Positions 1-11,008 of a DNA stretch of 64,000 bases are shown here, piece after piece. Under the pieces are notes generated by a model. The model was given only the letters and a program-made list of their open reading frames with translations, searched no databases and was not told the DNA's origin. The stretch is from JAIBJN01 sp963830885 (GTDB taxonomy: Bacteria > Actinomycetota > Thermoleophilia > Gaiellales > Gaiellaceae): contig CAWHOA010000028.1 of assembly GCA_963830885.1 (NCBI GenBank), positions 1 through 64,000 on the forward strand, in the 5' to 3' direction. The translations under genes and the position numbers were made by a program. Every line of letters starts with the position of its first letter. Position 1 is the first letter of the stretch.

Positions 1-424
1 ATGTGGCTGGGGAATCTGATGCTGGTCATCCTGAACCTGCCGATGATCGGCATCTGGGTGAAGCTGCTCCAGGTTCGTACCGGCTCCTTTCCCGGGCATC
101 CTGGTGTTCTGCTGCATCGGCGTCTACAGCCTGCAGAACAACGTGTTCGATATCTATCTTGCCGTGTTGTTCGGCGTGCTCGGCTGGATCTTCGTCAAGC
201 TCGAATGCGAGCCCGCACCGCTTTTTGGCTTCATCCTCGGCCCGTTAATGGAGGAAAACCTGCGGCGCGCGCTGTTGCTCTCGCGCGGCGATCCAACGGT
301 ATTCGTCACGCGTCCATTGTCGGGGACGCTGCTGGCCCTCGCCGGCATCCTGCTCGTCATCGTCGCACTGCCCATGATCCGCAAGAAGCGCGAGGAAGCG
401 TTCCACACCGAAGAGGCAGTGTGA
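1..424 (+). CDS. C-terminal part of TctA-type tricarboxylate transporter permease, frameshifted
   Basis: Only the end of the gene is in the window. The first frame encodes a hydrophobic stretch (residues LPMIGIWVKLLQ), two nearby indels around 75-92 move the reading first to frame 3 (YRLL) and then to frame 2 (FPGILVFCC), and frame 2 runs to the stop at 424. The pieces together read like the C-terminus of the large membrane subunit of tripartite tricarboxylate transporters, including the typical PAPLFGFILGPLMEENLRRA segment, a last membrane helix and a basic tail (RKKREE). In that family the protein is an inner-membrane carboxylate permease working with a periplasmic binding protein and a small membrane subunit; neither partner is visible. 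The frameshifts are more likely sequence errors than decay because the surrounding motif is intact. Confidence 0.75.
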
Positions 425-440
425 TCGCATCACGCTAGCC

Positions 441-2010
441 ATGACGCCCCTCGACGGGTGGCTGCCCTACCCGTCGAGGCGGCAGCCGCTCTACGCGCGG
501 AACGTCGTCGCCACATCGCAACCGCTTGCAGCACAGGCGGGGCTGGCGATGCTCGCGCGCGGCGGCAATGCTGTCGACGCTGCGCTCGCGACTGCGATCA
601 CGCTGACCGTTGTCGAGCCAACGACGAACGGCATCGGCAGTGACCTGTTCGCGATCGTCTGGGACGGCGAGAAGCTCGCGGGACTCAACGCGTCGGGGCG
701 CTCTCCGTCCGCACTCACGCATGAGCGCTTCGCCGGACTGGAGCGCATGCCGACGTACGGCTGGGACACGGTCACGATCCCGGGCGCGGTCTCCGGCTGG
801 GCCGCGTTGTCGCAACGCTACGGTCAGCTCCCGTTCGCGGACCTCTTCGAGGCTGCGATCCGCTATGCGCGCGACGGATTCGCCGTCGCGCCGACGATCC
901 GCAGCTGTGGCAGCGCGCCGCCAAGACGTGCCGCACGACCTCGGCTTCGGTGAGCATTTCCTGCAGCGAGGGCGCGCACCCGAGGCGGGCGAGATCTTCG
1001 CGAGCGAGGCGATGGCACGAACGCTCGAGACGATCGCGGAAAGCCACGGCAATGCGTTCTACCGCGGCGCCCTGGCCGCGGCGATGGTCGTCACGCCTCG
1101 CGCAACGGAGGTGCGCACACGCTCGCGGATTTTGCGGAGCAACGGTCGACTGGGTCACGCCGCTCGCCCAGCGCTACCGCGACGGCACGTCCATGAGCTC
1201 CCGCCGAACGGACAGGGAATCGCGGCGCTGAAAGCGCTCGGGGTGCTGCAGCACTTCGACCTGCGCGGCTCGCCGGAATCGCTGGGAGCCAGCACTGCAA
1301 TCGAGGCGATGGAGCTGCCTTCGTCGATGCGCACGCCTAGGTCAGCGATCCCGCCTCGATGAACGTGTCGCCGCCGTCCATGCTCGACCAGACTATCTCG
1401 CGCAGCGCGCCCGCTGATCGACCCCAACGCGCCCAGCGGTTCGGCCCGGTGCCCCGCCGCAAGGCGGCACCGTCTATCTTGCGACCGGCGATGCACGCGG
1501 CATGATGGTTTCGTTGATCCAGTCGAATTACATGGGCTTCGGCTCGGCGGTCGTCGTGCCGGGAACCGGCATCAGCCTGCAGAATCGCGGCAACGGCTTC
1601 TCGCTCGGCCCGGCCATCCCAATCAGGTGGCCGGAAACAAGCGGCCGTTCCATACGATCATCCCCGGCTTCGTAACGCGCGACGGCGCTCCGCTCGCCGC
1701 GTTCGGCGTGATGGGCGGCCCCATCCAGCCACCCGGCCACGTGCAGACGATCACGCGACTCGTCGACCATCGAATGAACGCCCAGGCCGTGCTCGATGCG
1801 CCGCGCTGGAAGATCCTCGGCGGGCTTTCGATCGAGCTCGAATCGACCGCGTCGTCGTCGTTGCGCGGTGGGCTCGTCGCACTCGGACACGAGATCTCCG
1901 TGCCCGACAACAGCCTCGGGTTCGGGTCGGGGCAATTCGTCGTGAAAGTCGACGGAGGGTACATGGCCGGCTCCGACCCTCGACGCGACGGCTACCCAGT
2001 GGGGTTCTAG
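441..2010 (+). CDS. gamma-glutamyltransferase family protein, frameshifted
   Basis: Starts with MTPLDGWLPYPSRRQPLYA, followed by the family N-terminus with GLAMLARGGNAVDAA and the EPTTNGIGSDLFAIVWDG segment in one frame to about 900. After several frame changes the small-subunit start is seen at about 1,470 (GGTVYLATGDARGMMV, where the Thr after GG is the position of the autocatalytic nucleophile), then NYMGFGSAVVVPGTGISLQN, then from 1,627 the C-terminus with GVMGGPIQPPGHVQ. These enzymes cleave themselves into two subunits and hydrolyse or transfer gamma-glutamyl groups, usually in the periplasm; no signal peptide is visible here, as in the FrdA/YwrD-like branch. Total span fits about 520 residues. 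The stretch 1,100-1,460 is the worst preserved and may also lack some sequence. It follows the TctA gene by 16 bases. Confidence 0.85.
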
Positions 2011-2148
2011 TGTGGTGAGTCAGTGATTCGCTGTGCAAATCCGGCAAAGCCGCGCGTCGTTGCCAGCACGGCAGGGCCATCTCCCGCAGGAAACGAGTCT
2101 GGAAGCAATTCGCCGTTTGCACAACGAATCTCTGACTCACCACACTAG
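2007..2148. repeat. 142-bp element with 33-bp terminal inverted repeats
   Basis: Arms at 2007-2039 and 2116-2148 are inverted copies matching at 31 of 33 positions, both ending in CTAG; the arms start with ctagtgtggtgagtcag. The 76-bp interior has no credible reading frame. The left arm covers the stop codon of the gamma-glutamyltransferase gene. Size, imperfect inverted ends and position look like a MITE or other interspersed palindromic element; I cannot name a family, and no target duplication is obvious. Confidence 0.7.
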
Positions 2149-2260
2149 CAGGCGTGATACAAAACGGCGGAGTGCACAGCCGCGCGCACGATGCGCGTTT
2201 TTCGTAGCCATTCCGGCGGGCGCCGCCGGGCGGCCCCAAGGCGCCCGACTGAATCCAATC

Positions 2261-2325
2261 TCGATGCAAAAGGCGCAACGTCGTCATCACGCAAGGCGCC
2301 CCATTGCGGACGCCTTTTGCATCGA
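2261..2325 (-). terminator. perfect 15-bp inverted repeat directly after the ribonucleotide reductase gene
   Basis: TCGATGCAAAAGGCG at 2261-2275 is perfectly inverted at 2311-2325, with a 35-base loop, five bases beyond the reverse-strand stop codon of the ribonucleotide reductase gene. It could act as an mRNA 3' end structure. There is no T-run after the stem, so a simple intrinsic terminator is not certain. The rest of 2149-2329 shows no gene. Confidence 0.45.
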
Positions 2326-2329
2326 CCTG

Positions 2330-4086
2330 CTAGACCGGAACGGCGGGCACCGGCACGGTCTCGCAGCGCTCGCACCGCGGCTCCGGACCGGACAACACCG
2401 CACCGGTCACGGCGTTCGGGCGAAACACCGTGCACCCTTTGAGGCCCAGCTCCCAAGCGCGCCGATAGTACGCTCGAATTCGTCGAACGGGATGTCGGCC
2501 GGCACGTTCGTGGTCTTCGAGATCGCATTGTCGACATGCGGTTGCAGCGCCGCCTGCATCGCGATCTGCGCGTCGGCTGACACGGTCGACGCGGTGACGA
2601 ACGTGTCCGGCAGCGGCGCCTCGCCTTTCAAGCGGCGCCAGAGGGTAAGCGCATAGCTTTCGACGTCGGCGCGCACAATCGACCCGTCCCGCTGGCGCAC
2701 ATTGCGCGCGTACTCCAGCGCGAACACGGGCTCGAGACCGCTCGAAACATTGCCTGCAACAAGGCTGATCGTCCCGGCGGGCGCGATGGCCGTCAGATGG
2801 CTGTTGCGGATGCCGTCGCGCGCGATCGCCTTGCGCACCGTCGCCGGCAGACGCGCCACGAACGGCGAAGCGAGATAACGCTCCGCATCGAAGCGCTCGA
2901 AGCTGCCGCGCTCGCGTGCGAGCTCGATCGATGCGTTGTACGCGGCCTCGTTGATCGTGCGCATCGCATCGACGGCGGCCGCAAGCCCGCCCGGCGAGTC
3001 GTAGCGCAGCCCGAGCATGATCAGCGCATCGGCGAGACCCGTGAGACCGAGCCCCAAGCGACGCGAAGCGCGCGCAGCCTCGGCCTGCTGCGGCAGCGGG
3101 AACGTCGAGGCGCTATAGACATTGTCGAGCATGCGCGTCGCAACCTTCGCCGTCGCGTCGAGCGCTTCCAAGTCGAGCCGCGCCTGCGCCGCGAACGGTG
3201 CGATCACGAACTGCGTCAGGTTCAGCGACCCCAGGTCACAGGCACCGTACGCGGCAAGGGAATCTCGCCGCAGGGATTCGTCGCGCTGATCGTCTCCGCG
3301 TATGCAAGGTTGTCCTCGCCGCGGATGCGATCGATGAACAAAACGCCCGGCTCGGCACTCGCGTACGCGCTGGCCACGATCCGGTCCCAGAGCGCACGTG
3401 CGCGGACCCGGCGTTCGATGCCGACGCGCGCGAACGAGAGCGTCCATTCGCGATCGTCCTCGACTGCCTGCATGAAAGCGTCGGTCACGAGCACCGATAG
3501 GTTGAAGCGCGTGAGCGTGCCCGCCTGCTGCTTCGCGACGATGAATTGCTCGACGTCCGGATGCTCGCAGGACAGCGTGCCCATCATTGCGCCGCGCCGC
3601 GGACCGCATCGGTGACCGTTGCGCACATCTGGTCCCAAAGGTGCATGAACGACACCGGCCCGGACGCATGGCCGCCGGTCGCGTCCGCATCGCGCCTTCG
3701 GGTCGCAAGGTGGAGAAATCCGTACCGATACCGCCGCCGAGCTGCATCGTGACGCGGCCTCGCGAAGCGCGTCGAAAATCCCTCGAGCGAATCGTCGAGC
3801 GTGCCCATGACGAAGCAGTTGATCAGCGTGACCCGTCGCCCGGTCCCGGCGCCGGCCATGATGCGTCCGCCGGGAAGGAAGCGGAAAGCCGCGAGCGCGT
3901 CGCGAAAGCGCGCCGCCCAGTGCTCGCGGTCGTCCGGCTCGGCCGCGGCCAGCGCGGTCGCGACGCGGTCCCAGGTGGCGTCGATCGATGTCTCCGACAC
4001 CGTCCGGTCGCGTCAAGCGATAGCGCTGCGGCGAGCGGATTCGGCGAGCGGATGGCGAGACCGGAGTCATAGGCCGCTCCCGGCAC
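2330..4086 (-). CDS. nrdJ: adenosylcobalamin-dependent ribonucleotide reductase (class II), frameshifted
   Basis: Read on the reverse strand, the pieces give: an N-terminal segment with FLPGGRIMAGAG and NCFVMGTLDDSLEGI (first redox cysteine region), MQLGGGIGTDFSTLRP, SCEHPDVEQFIVAKQ, then ETISATNPCGEI near 3,270, the signature around the thiyl-radical cysteine, YGACDLGSLNL, and the C-terminal half to AIAPAGTISLVAGNVSSG and ISKTTNVPADI. The end CERCETVPVPAVPV carries the C-terminal cysteine pair. It reduces ribonucleotides to deoxyribonucleotides using a cobalamin-generated thiyl radical. Length of about 585 residues fits the short B12-dependent form. At least four frameshifts (near 2,450, 3,240, 3,600 and 3,700-3,760) split it. 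The start is uncertain; GTG at 4086 is the latest plausible one. Confidence 0.85.
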
Positions 4087-4108
4087 GCGTCAGCCCTGTT
4101 CGCTTGCT

Positions 4109-4663
4109 TCAACTCGACAGCGGGAACAGCTCGGGCAGCTCGAGTCGCTTGCGCCCCGGCTCGGCGCGGTCGAGCGGCGCCGTCGCGCGCATCGAAGCGA
4201 AACTGCGGAGCGTGAGCTCCTGGTAGCTCTCCGTGCCCTCCACCTTCCACGCGAGTTCTTCGTCCGTCAGTTCACGCAGCACCCGCGCGGGAATGCCGGC
4301 GACCAACGTCCGTGCCGGAACGACCATCGCCGCCTTCACGAACGCCATCGCCGCCACCACCGCCGATTCGCCGATCACCGCGCCATCGTTGATGACCGCG
4401 TTCATGCCGACGAGCGCATTGCGCTTGACGGTGCAGCCGTGGAGGATGGCCCCATGCCCAATGTGTCCGTCCTCCTCGACCACGGTTTCGACGCCGGGGT
4501 ACGCATGCAGGATGCAGCTGTCCTGCACGTTCGCCCCGGCGCGGACTTCGAGCCGGCCGAAATCGCCGCGCAGGCATGCCGTGGGGCCGATATAGCAGCC
4601 TGGTCCAATGATGACGTCCCCGATCAGGACGGCGGTGGGATGCACATAGGCGCTCGGGTCCAC
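4109..4663 (-). CDS. gamma carbonic anhydrase-like / PaaY-CaiE family hexapeptide-repeat protein
   Basis: An uninterrupted 184-residue frame of left-handed beta-helix hexapeptide repeats (for example IGDVIIGPGCYIGPTACLRG and IGHGAILHGCTVKRNALVGM). The histidines around HAYPG and IGHGAILHG correspond to the metal-binding positions of the gamma carbonic anhydrase fold, so the protein is a trimeric metal-binding enzyme of the YrdA/PaaY group; whether it hydrates CO2 is not shown by sequence. The called start is GTG. Homologues usually begin about 10 residues earlier with a YSIDGAIP-like segment; those residues are present upstream in frame but are preceded by a TAG, so the N-terminus may be damaged by a base error. 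It lies between purL and nrdJ on the same strand. Confidence 0.85.
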   Translation of the reverse strand: MDPSAYVHPTAVLIGDVIIGPGCYIGPTACLRGDFGRLEVRAGANVQDSCILHAYPGVETVVEEDGHIGHGAILHGCTVKRNALVGMNAVINDGAVIGESAVVAAMAFVKAAMVVPARTLVAGIPARVLRELTDEELAWKVEGTESYQELTLRSFASMRATAPLDRAEPGRKRLELPELFPLSS

Positions 4664-4746
4664 GACCGGAATGGCGCCATCGATGGACTACACGGTCAAG
4701 TCATCGTGTCCTCGCTGACCTTCATCCGTTCGCGCCCGAAGCCGCG

Positions 4747-7700
4747 TCAGCCGAGCCACAGCGCGCGCGTTGCGGAACATCCGCATCCACGGCGCATCCT
4801 CGCCCCATTCGCGCGGATGCCACGACATCTGCACCGTGCGGAACACGCGCTCCGGGTGCGGCATCAGGATCGTGAACCGGCCGTCGGGCGTCGTGAGCCC
4901 GGTGATGCCGCTGCGGCGAGCCGTTCGGAGTTGGACGGATAGCGCTCGGTCGCGCTTGCCGCGGTTGTCGACGAAGCGCAGCGCGACGAGCGGCTGCGCG
5001 GCGTTGCGCATGCGCGGCATCGCGGAATTCGGCACAGCCTTCGCCGTGCGCGGTCGCGACCGGGATGCGGCTGCCTTCCATGCCGCGCGAAGAAGAGCGA
5101 CGGCGAGCGCTGCACCTCGAGCAGCGACCAGCCGCGCCTCGAACTGCTCGGACCGGTTGCGCACGAAGTGCGGCCAGTGCTCGGCGCCCGGGATCAGCTC
5201 GTGCAGGTTGCTCATCATCTGGCAGCCGTTGCACACGCCGAGCGCGAACGTGTCGGCCGCGCGAAGAACGCCGCGAACTCGTCGCGCGCGCGCGCGTTGA
5301 ACAGGATCGACTTGGCCCAGCCCTCGCCCGCGCCCAGCACGTCGCCGTAGGAAAAGCCGCCGCACGCCGCGAAGCCGCTGGAAGTCCGCGAGCGAGCGCG
5401 GCCGGCGAGGATGTCGCTCATGTGCACGTCGACCGCGGCGAAGCCGGCGCGATCGAACGCCGCCGCCATCTCGACCTGGCCGTTGACGCCCTGCTCGCGC
5501 AGGATCGCGATCGCGCGGCCGCGCGCCCGTCGCGATGAACGGCGCTGCGATGTCCTCCGCCGGATCGAACGTCAGCGCGCGGGCAGGCCCGGATCCGTCG
5601 CGTCGCAGCAGACGCGTCGTATTCCTCGTCGGCGCGCGTCCGGATTGTCGCGCAGCCGCTGCATGCGCATGCGTCGTCGCCGACCAGGCGCGATGGAGGT
5701 CGACGCGCGATGCGTCGAGCAGCGCCCTCGCCGCGCGTGCGAATACGGATCCGGTCGTCCGGGCACGGGCGCGCCGATCGACGCATGCGACTGCAAGCCC
5801 GGCTGCCGCGCGCCGCGTCGAGCACGCCTGCGCGTCGCGGCGTCGCACCTGCACGACGGCGCCGAGCTCCTCGGTGAACAGCGCGGGAAGCGGCATCGCG
5901 TCGATGCCGTCGAGCGCGAGCTCGAGGCCGCAGCGCGCGGCGAACGCCATCTCGCACAGCGTCGCGAACAGTCCGCCGTCGCCGAGTCGTGATACGCGAG
6001 CAGCTTGCCCTCGACGCACAGCTGCCTGGATCGCCGCGAAGAACGCGGCCAGGCGCGCGCGGATCGTCGACGTCGGGCGCGTCGTCGCCGAGCTGGCCGT
6101 AGACCTGCGCGAGCGCCGAGCCGCCGAGGCGGCGCTTGCCGCCCCGAGATCGATCAGCAGCAGCCGGTGTCGCCGCGTCCAGCCGCAGCTGCGGCGTCAG
6201 CGCGTGCCGCGCACGTCGGCACCGGCGCGAACGCGGAGACGATCAGCGACACCGGTGCGGTCACGGCCTTGTCGCCGTCCGTGCGTCGTGCCACGTCGTG
6301 CGCATCGACATCGAGTCCTTGCCGACCGGGATGCGATGCCGAGCGCCGGACACAGCTCCATGCCACCGCGCGCACGGTGTCGTACAGCGCGGCGTCCTCG
6401 CCGGGATGACCGGCGGCGCGCCATCCAGTTCGCGGAGAGCTTGACGTCCGCGAGCGCGCGACGGCGCCGGCGGCGATGTTCGTGAGCGCTTCGCCCACGG
6501 CCATGCGGCCGGACGCGGCGCCGTCGATCAGCGCGAGCGGCGTGCGCTCGCCCATCGCCATCGCTTCGCCGCGATAGCCGTCGTAAGTCCATCAGCGTCA
6601 CGGCGACGTCGGCGACCGGCACCTGCCACGGGCCGACCATCTGATCGCGCGCGGACAGCCCGCCGACGGTGCGGTCGCCGATCGTGATGAGGAACGTCTT
6701 GTCGGCGACCGCCGGAAGCCGCAGCACGCGCTAGGCGGCTTCCTCGAAGGTCGACGCCGGAGCGATCGAGCGGCGGCAGCGCTGCGCGCGCGACGTGCGA
6801 CACGTCGCGCGTCATCTTCGGCGGCTTGCCGAGGAGCACGGCGAGCGTCCATGTCGACCGGCTCGTTGTCGAAGTGCGGATCGTCGACGACGAGCCGTTC
6901 CGTTCGGCGTCGCGTCCCGACCACCGCGAACGGACAGCGCTCGCGTTCGCAGATCGCGCGCGAACGCGGTCGAGGCTCTGCGGCGCGATCGCGAGCACGT
7001 AGCGCTCCTGCGCCTCGTTGCACCAGATCTCGCGCGGCGACATGCCGGGCTCTTCGTTCGGCACGCGCGCAGGTCGAACGTGCCGCCGCGCCGCCGCCGT
7101 GCACGAGCTCCGGCAGCGCGTTCGAGAGTCCGCCCGCGCCGACGTCGTGGATCGACAGGATCGGGTTGGCCTCGCCCAGCTGCCAGCAGCGGTCGATCAC
7201 CTCCTGTGCGCGCCGCTGGATCTCGGCGTTGCCGCGCTGCACCGAATCGAAATCGAGGTCCTCGATGTTCGCGCCGGTGGCCATCGACGAGGCGGCGCCG
7301 CCGCCCAGCCCGATCAGCATGGCCGGGCCGCCGAGCTGGACGAGCAGCGCGCCCGTCGGGAAGCGGATGCTTGTGCGCGTGATCCGCGCGGATGTTGCCG
7401 ACGCCGCCCGCGATCATGATCGGCTTGTGGTAGCCGCGCATCTCGCCGGCGACGGCCTGCTCGAACGTGCGGAAATAGCCGGCGAGATTCGGCCGGCCGA
7501 ATTCGTTGTTGAACGCCGCGCCGCCGATCGGGCCGTCGATCATGATGTCGAGAGCGCGCGAGCGATGCGGTCGGGCTTGCCGGGCGAGGCTTCCCACGGC
7601 TGCGGCAACGCCGGGATGCGCAGATGCGACACCGTGAAGCCGGTGAGGCCCGCCTTCGGCTTGGCGCCGCGCCCGGTCGCGCCTTCGTCGCGGATCTCGC

Positions 7701-8657
7701 CGCCCGAGCCGGTCGCGGCGCCCGGGAACGGCGAGATCGCCGTCGGGTGGTTGTGCGTCTCGACCTTCATCAGGATGTGCGTCGCCTCCGCGATGCGCGG
7801 CATAGCGCCCGTCCGGGTCCGGATAGAAGCGCTCGCACGACGCGCCTTCGATCACCGCCGCGTTGTCGGCGTAGGCAACGACCGTCCCGCGCGGATGCGT
7901 CGGCATGCGTGTGCGAATCATCGCGAACAGGCGCTTGCTCCTGCGCCTCGCCGTCGATGACCCATTCGGCATTGAAGATCTTGTGCCGGCAATGCTCGGA
8001 GTTCGCCTGCGCGAACATCATGAGCTCGACGTCGGTCGGGTCGCGGCCGAGCGCGCGGAAGCTCGCGACGAGATAGTCGATCTCGTCGGCCGCGAGCGCA
8101 AGCCCGAGCTCCGCGTTGGCGCGCACGAGCGCATCGCGGCCCTCCGCCAGCAGCGGGATGCGTCGCAAGCGGCCGCGGCGGGAAATGCGCGAACAGCGCG
8201 CTCGACGTCCTCGAGCGAGTCGAACACCGTCTCGGTCATGCGATCGTGCAGCAGCGGCAGCGAGCGCCGCGCGATCCGCCGCGTCAGCGGCGCGCCGTCG
8301 CGCGTGGCCACGTGGAAGGCGACGCCGCGCTCGATGCGATCGACGGCGGCGAGCCCGCAGTGGTGCGCGATATCGGTCGCTTTCGACGACCAGGGCGAGA
8401 TCGTGCCCGGACGCGGGACACGACGAAGAGCTCGCCCGCGGCTGCGCGATCGTCGTCGCGCGGACCGTAAGTCAGCAGGCGATCGAGCGTCTCGCGCTCT
8501 GCGGCAGGGGAGCGGGCGATCGATGGCGACGAAATGCCAGTATTCGGCCGAGATGGAGGTGATGCAGTGGCCGGGTCGGGACGCCGCGAGTGCGGCGGAG
8601 CTTGGCGACGCGGAAAGGCGACAGCGCCGCCCGGCAGCGTAAGGAAAGGAGTTCCAT
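4747..8657 (-). CDS. purL: phosphoribosylformylglycinamidine synthase, frameshifted
   Basis: Fourth step of purine synthesis: FGAR plus glutamine plus ATP to FGAM. From ATG at 8657 (MELLSL, then LSPFRVAKL) the reverse strand shows, over several frames, the N-terminal domain (ITSISAEYWHFV), the MFAQANSEHCRHKIFNA motif at about 7,990, KVETHNHPTAISPFPGAATG at about 7,750 (first AIRS-like domain), GGAAFNNEFGRPNL, the second synthase half with SIHDVGAGGLSNALPELV, and a glutaminase domain with GVCNGCQMM near 5,220 (catalytic Cys) and LMPHPERVFR near 4,850. Span of about 1,303 codons matches the single-chain proteobacterial PurL (about 1,290-1,300). More than ten frameshifts. Restoring the frame at the end gives the family terminus RNAR..WLG with TGA at 4747-4749, which is why I end it there rather than at 4688. 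Confidence 0.9.
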
Positions 8658-8727
8658 CGCGCCAGCTCGCGGACCCAAACGGTCATCTACGCGGTGCATC
8701 GATGCGAAAGGCGAATCGCCCCGCCTT

Positions 8728-9784
8728 TCAGCCCTTGCCGAAGACCTCGTTCAGCTGTTGCGTGACGCGCACGAACGTCGTGCGCTTGGAGAGCTCGCGC
8801 AGGCGCCTCGCGCCGACGTACGTGCACGCGGAACGAACACCCGCCCCAGGATCTCCGACGCGGTACCTGCAACCGAGCCGCGAAACGGGACCCGGCGCCT
8901 TTCCTTCCCTTCCGCCGCGCGATACTCCGCCACGCCGGCCGCGTATTTCTCCATCGCGGCCTTGCTGCTCATCCCGTAGAAGCGTCGGAACGGCTCGGCG
9001 TCGCGCTCGACCGGCTCGCCACCGGATACCTCGTGACCGGCGAACATGCCGCCGAGCATCACGAAATCCGCCCCGCCGCCGAACACCTTGGCGATGTCGC
9101 CGGGTGTCGCGCAGCCGCCGTCCGCGCAGATGTGCCCCTCGAGCCCGTGCGCAGCATCCGCGCATTCGATGATAGCCGAGAGTTGCGGATACCCGACTCC
9201 GGTCATCTTCCGTGTCGTGCAGACCGAGCCCGGCCCGATGCCGACCTTGACGATGTCCGCGTCCGGACAGGATCAGCTCCTCCGTCATCTCGCCGGTGCA
9301 CACGTTGCCGGCCATGATGACGAGGTGCGCATAGCGCTCGCGAATCTTGGCCACGAAACGGACGAAAGTCTCGGTGTAGCCATTCGCGACGTCGATGCAA
9401 ACGTAGCGGATGGCGGACTGCTCGCCGCTTCCCGATCGTTCCATCACGCGGTGGAACTTGTCTTCGTCCGCCTTCGCGATGCCCAGCGAGTACAGCGCAG
9501 CCGACTTGCGTGACAGCTGCCGAAGAACTCGGCATACTGGTCGACGTCGTAGTACTGTGCAGCGCGGTCGACAGCTCGAACGCGTCGAGCGCGGCCGCCA
9601 TCTCGAACGTCCCGATCGTGTCCATGTTCGCCGCGACGATCGGCACGCCGTGATACTCGACACCCGCGTGCCGGAAACGGAACTCGCGCGAGATGTCGAC
9701 GTTCGAGCGCGTCGACAGCGTGCTCCGCTTGGGCCGGATCAGCACGTCCTTGAAGTCCAGCTTGACCTCGTTCTCGATGCGCAT
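8728..9784 (-). CDS. guaC: GMP reductase, frameshifted
   Basis: NADPH-dependent deamination of GMP to IMP, a purine-salvage enzyme of the IMPDH/GMPR family. ATG at 9784 starts MRIENEVKLDFKDVLIRP, followed by the TIM-barrel segments VPIVAANMDTIGTFEMA, the VGIGPGSVCTTRKMTGVGYPQ region at 9,190-9,250 with the catalytic Cys, ICADGGCATPGDIAKVFGGG and a C-terminus ending in QQLNEVFGKG. About 352 residues if the frame is restored, close to E. coli GuaC (347). At least three frameshifts (near 9,260, 9,530-9,560 and 8,850). It lies next to purL on the same strand, 70 bases upstream of it, so purine genes cluster here. The short length without CBS domains favours GMP reductase over IMP dehydrogenase. 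Confidence 0.88.
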
Positions 9785-9804
9785 GGCCTACTCTCCCGCC
9801 CACG

Positions 9805-9840
9805 AAAAACGCCGGCTCCGTGGACCGCGGGACCGGCGTT
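9805..9840 (-). promoter_or_regulatory. terminator-like hairpin in the guaC leader
   Basis: Reading the reverse strand, AACGCCGG (9840-9833) pairs perfectly with CCGGCGTT (9815-9808) around a 17-base loop with a further CCG/CGG pair, and the stem runs into five T (9809-9805). This has the form of an intrinsic terminator but stands about 20 bases before the guaC start in a divergent gap, with no reverse-strand gene upstream. It could be an attenuator in the guaC leader, or simply part of the divergent control region shared with the carbonic anhydrase gene. Confidence 0.45.
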
Positions 9841-10521
9841 GATCGATTATACGCGCCGTCGCCTGCCGCTCTGGTTATCATGAGCGTGATTACCCGTGCC
9901 TCCCGCATGCCTTCGCTACGCCATCTCCTCGACCGCAACCGCGCCTGGGCCGCGGGCGTCGAAGCGCGCCGGCCGGGCTTTTTCAGGGACTCGCCGCACA
10001 GCAGGCGCCACGCTATCTGTGGATCGGGTGTGCCGACAGTCGCGTGCCGGCAAACGAAATCGTCGATCTGGCGCCAGGCGAACTGTTCGTCCACCGGAAC
10101 GTCGCGATCCTCGTCGTGCATACCGACTTCAACTGTCTCGCGGTGCTCCAGTACGCAGTCGACGTCCTGAAGGTCCAGCACGTCATCGTCGTCGGTCACT
10201 ACGGCTGCGGTGGCATCAAGGCGGCACTCGAGGACTCGGCCCATGGCCTCATCGACAACTGGCTGCGGCACGTGCAGGACGTGGCCGCCAAACACCGGGC
10301 CGGGCTGGACCGGATCCTGGACTTCGGCCAGCGCGTCGATCGCCTGTGCGAGCTCAACGTCGTCGAGCAGGTCGTCCACGTCGCCGCACGACGATCAGTT
10401 GCAGGAAGCGTGGTTGCGCGGACAGGCGCTGACGCTGCACGGGTTCGTCTATGGGCTGAACGACGGACTGCTGAACGACCTCGCGATCGAGGCCGACTCA
10501 GCGGCTACGCTCGAAGGCGAC

Positions 10522-10974
<453 letters not shown>

Positions 10975-11008
10975 GTACTTATCGTGGCCGACGCTTCGCG
11001 GTCCGGCA

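Noticed and set aside
2007..2148. IS element with transposase
   Set aside because: The interior is only 76 bp and has no coding frame, so at most a non-autonomous element.
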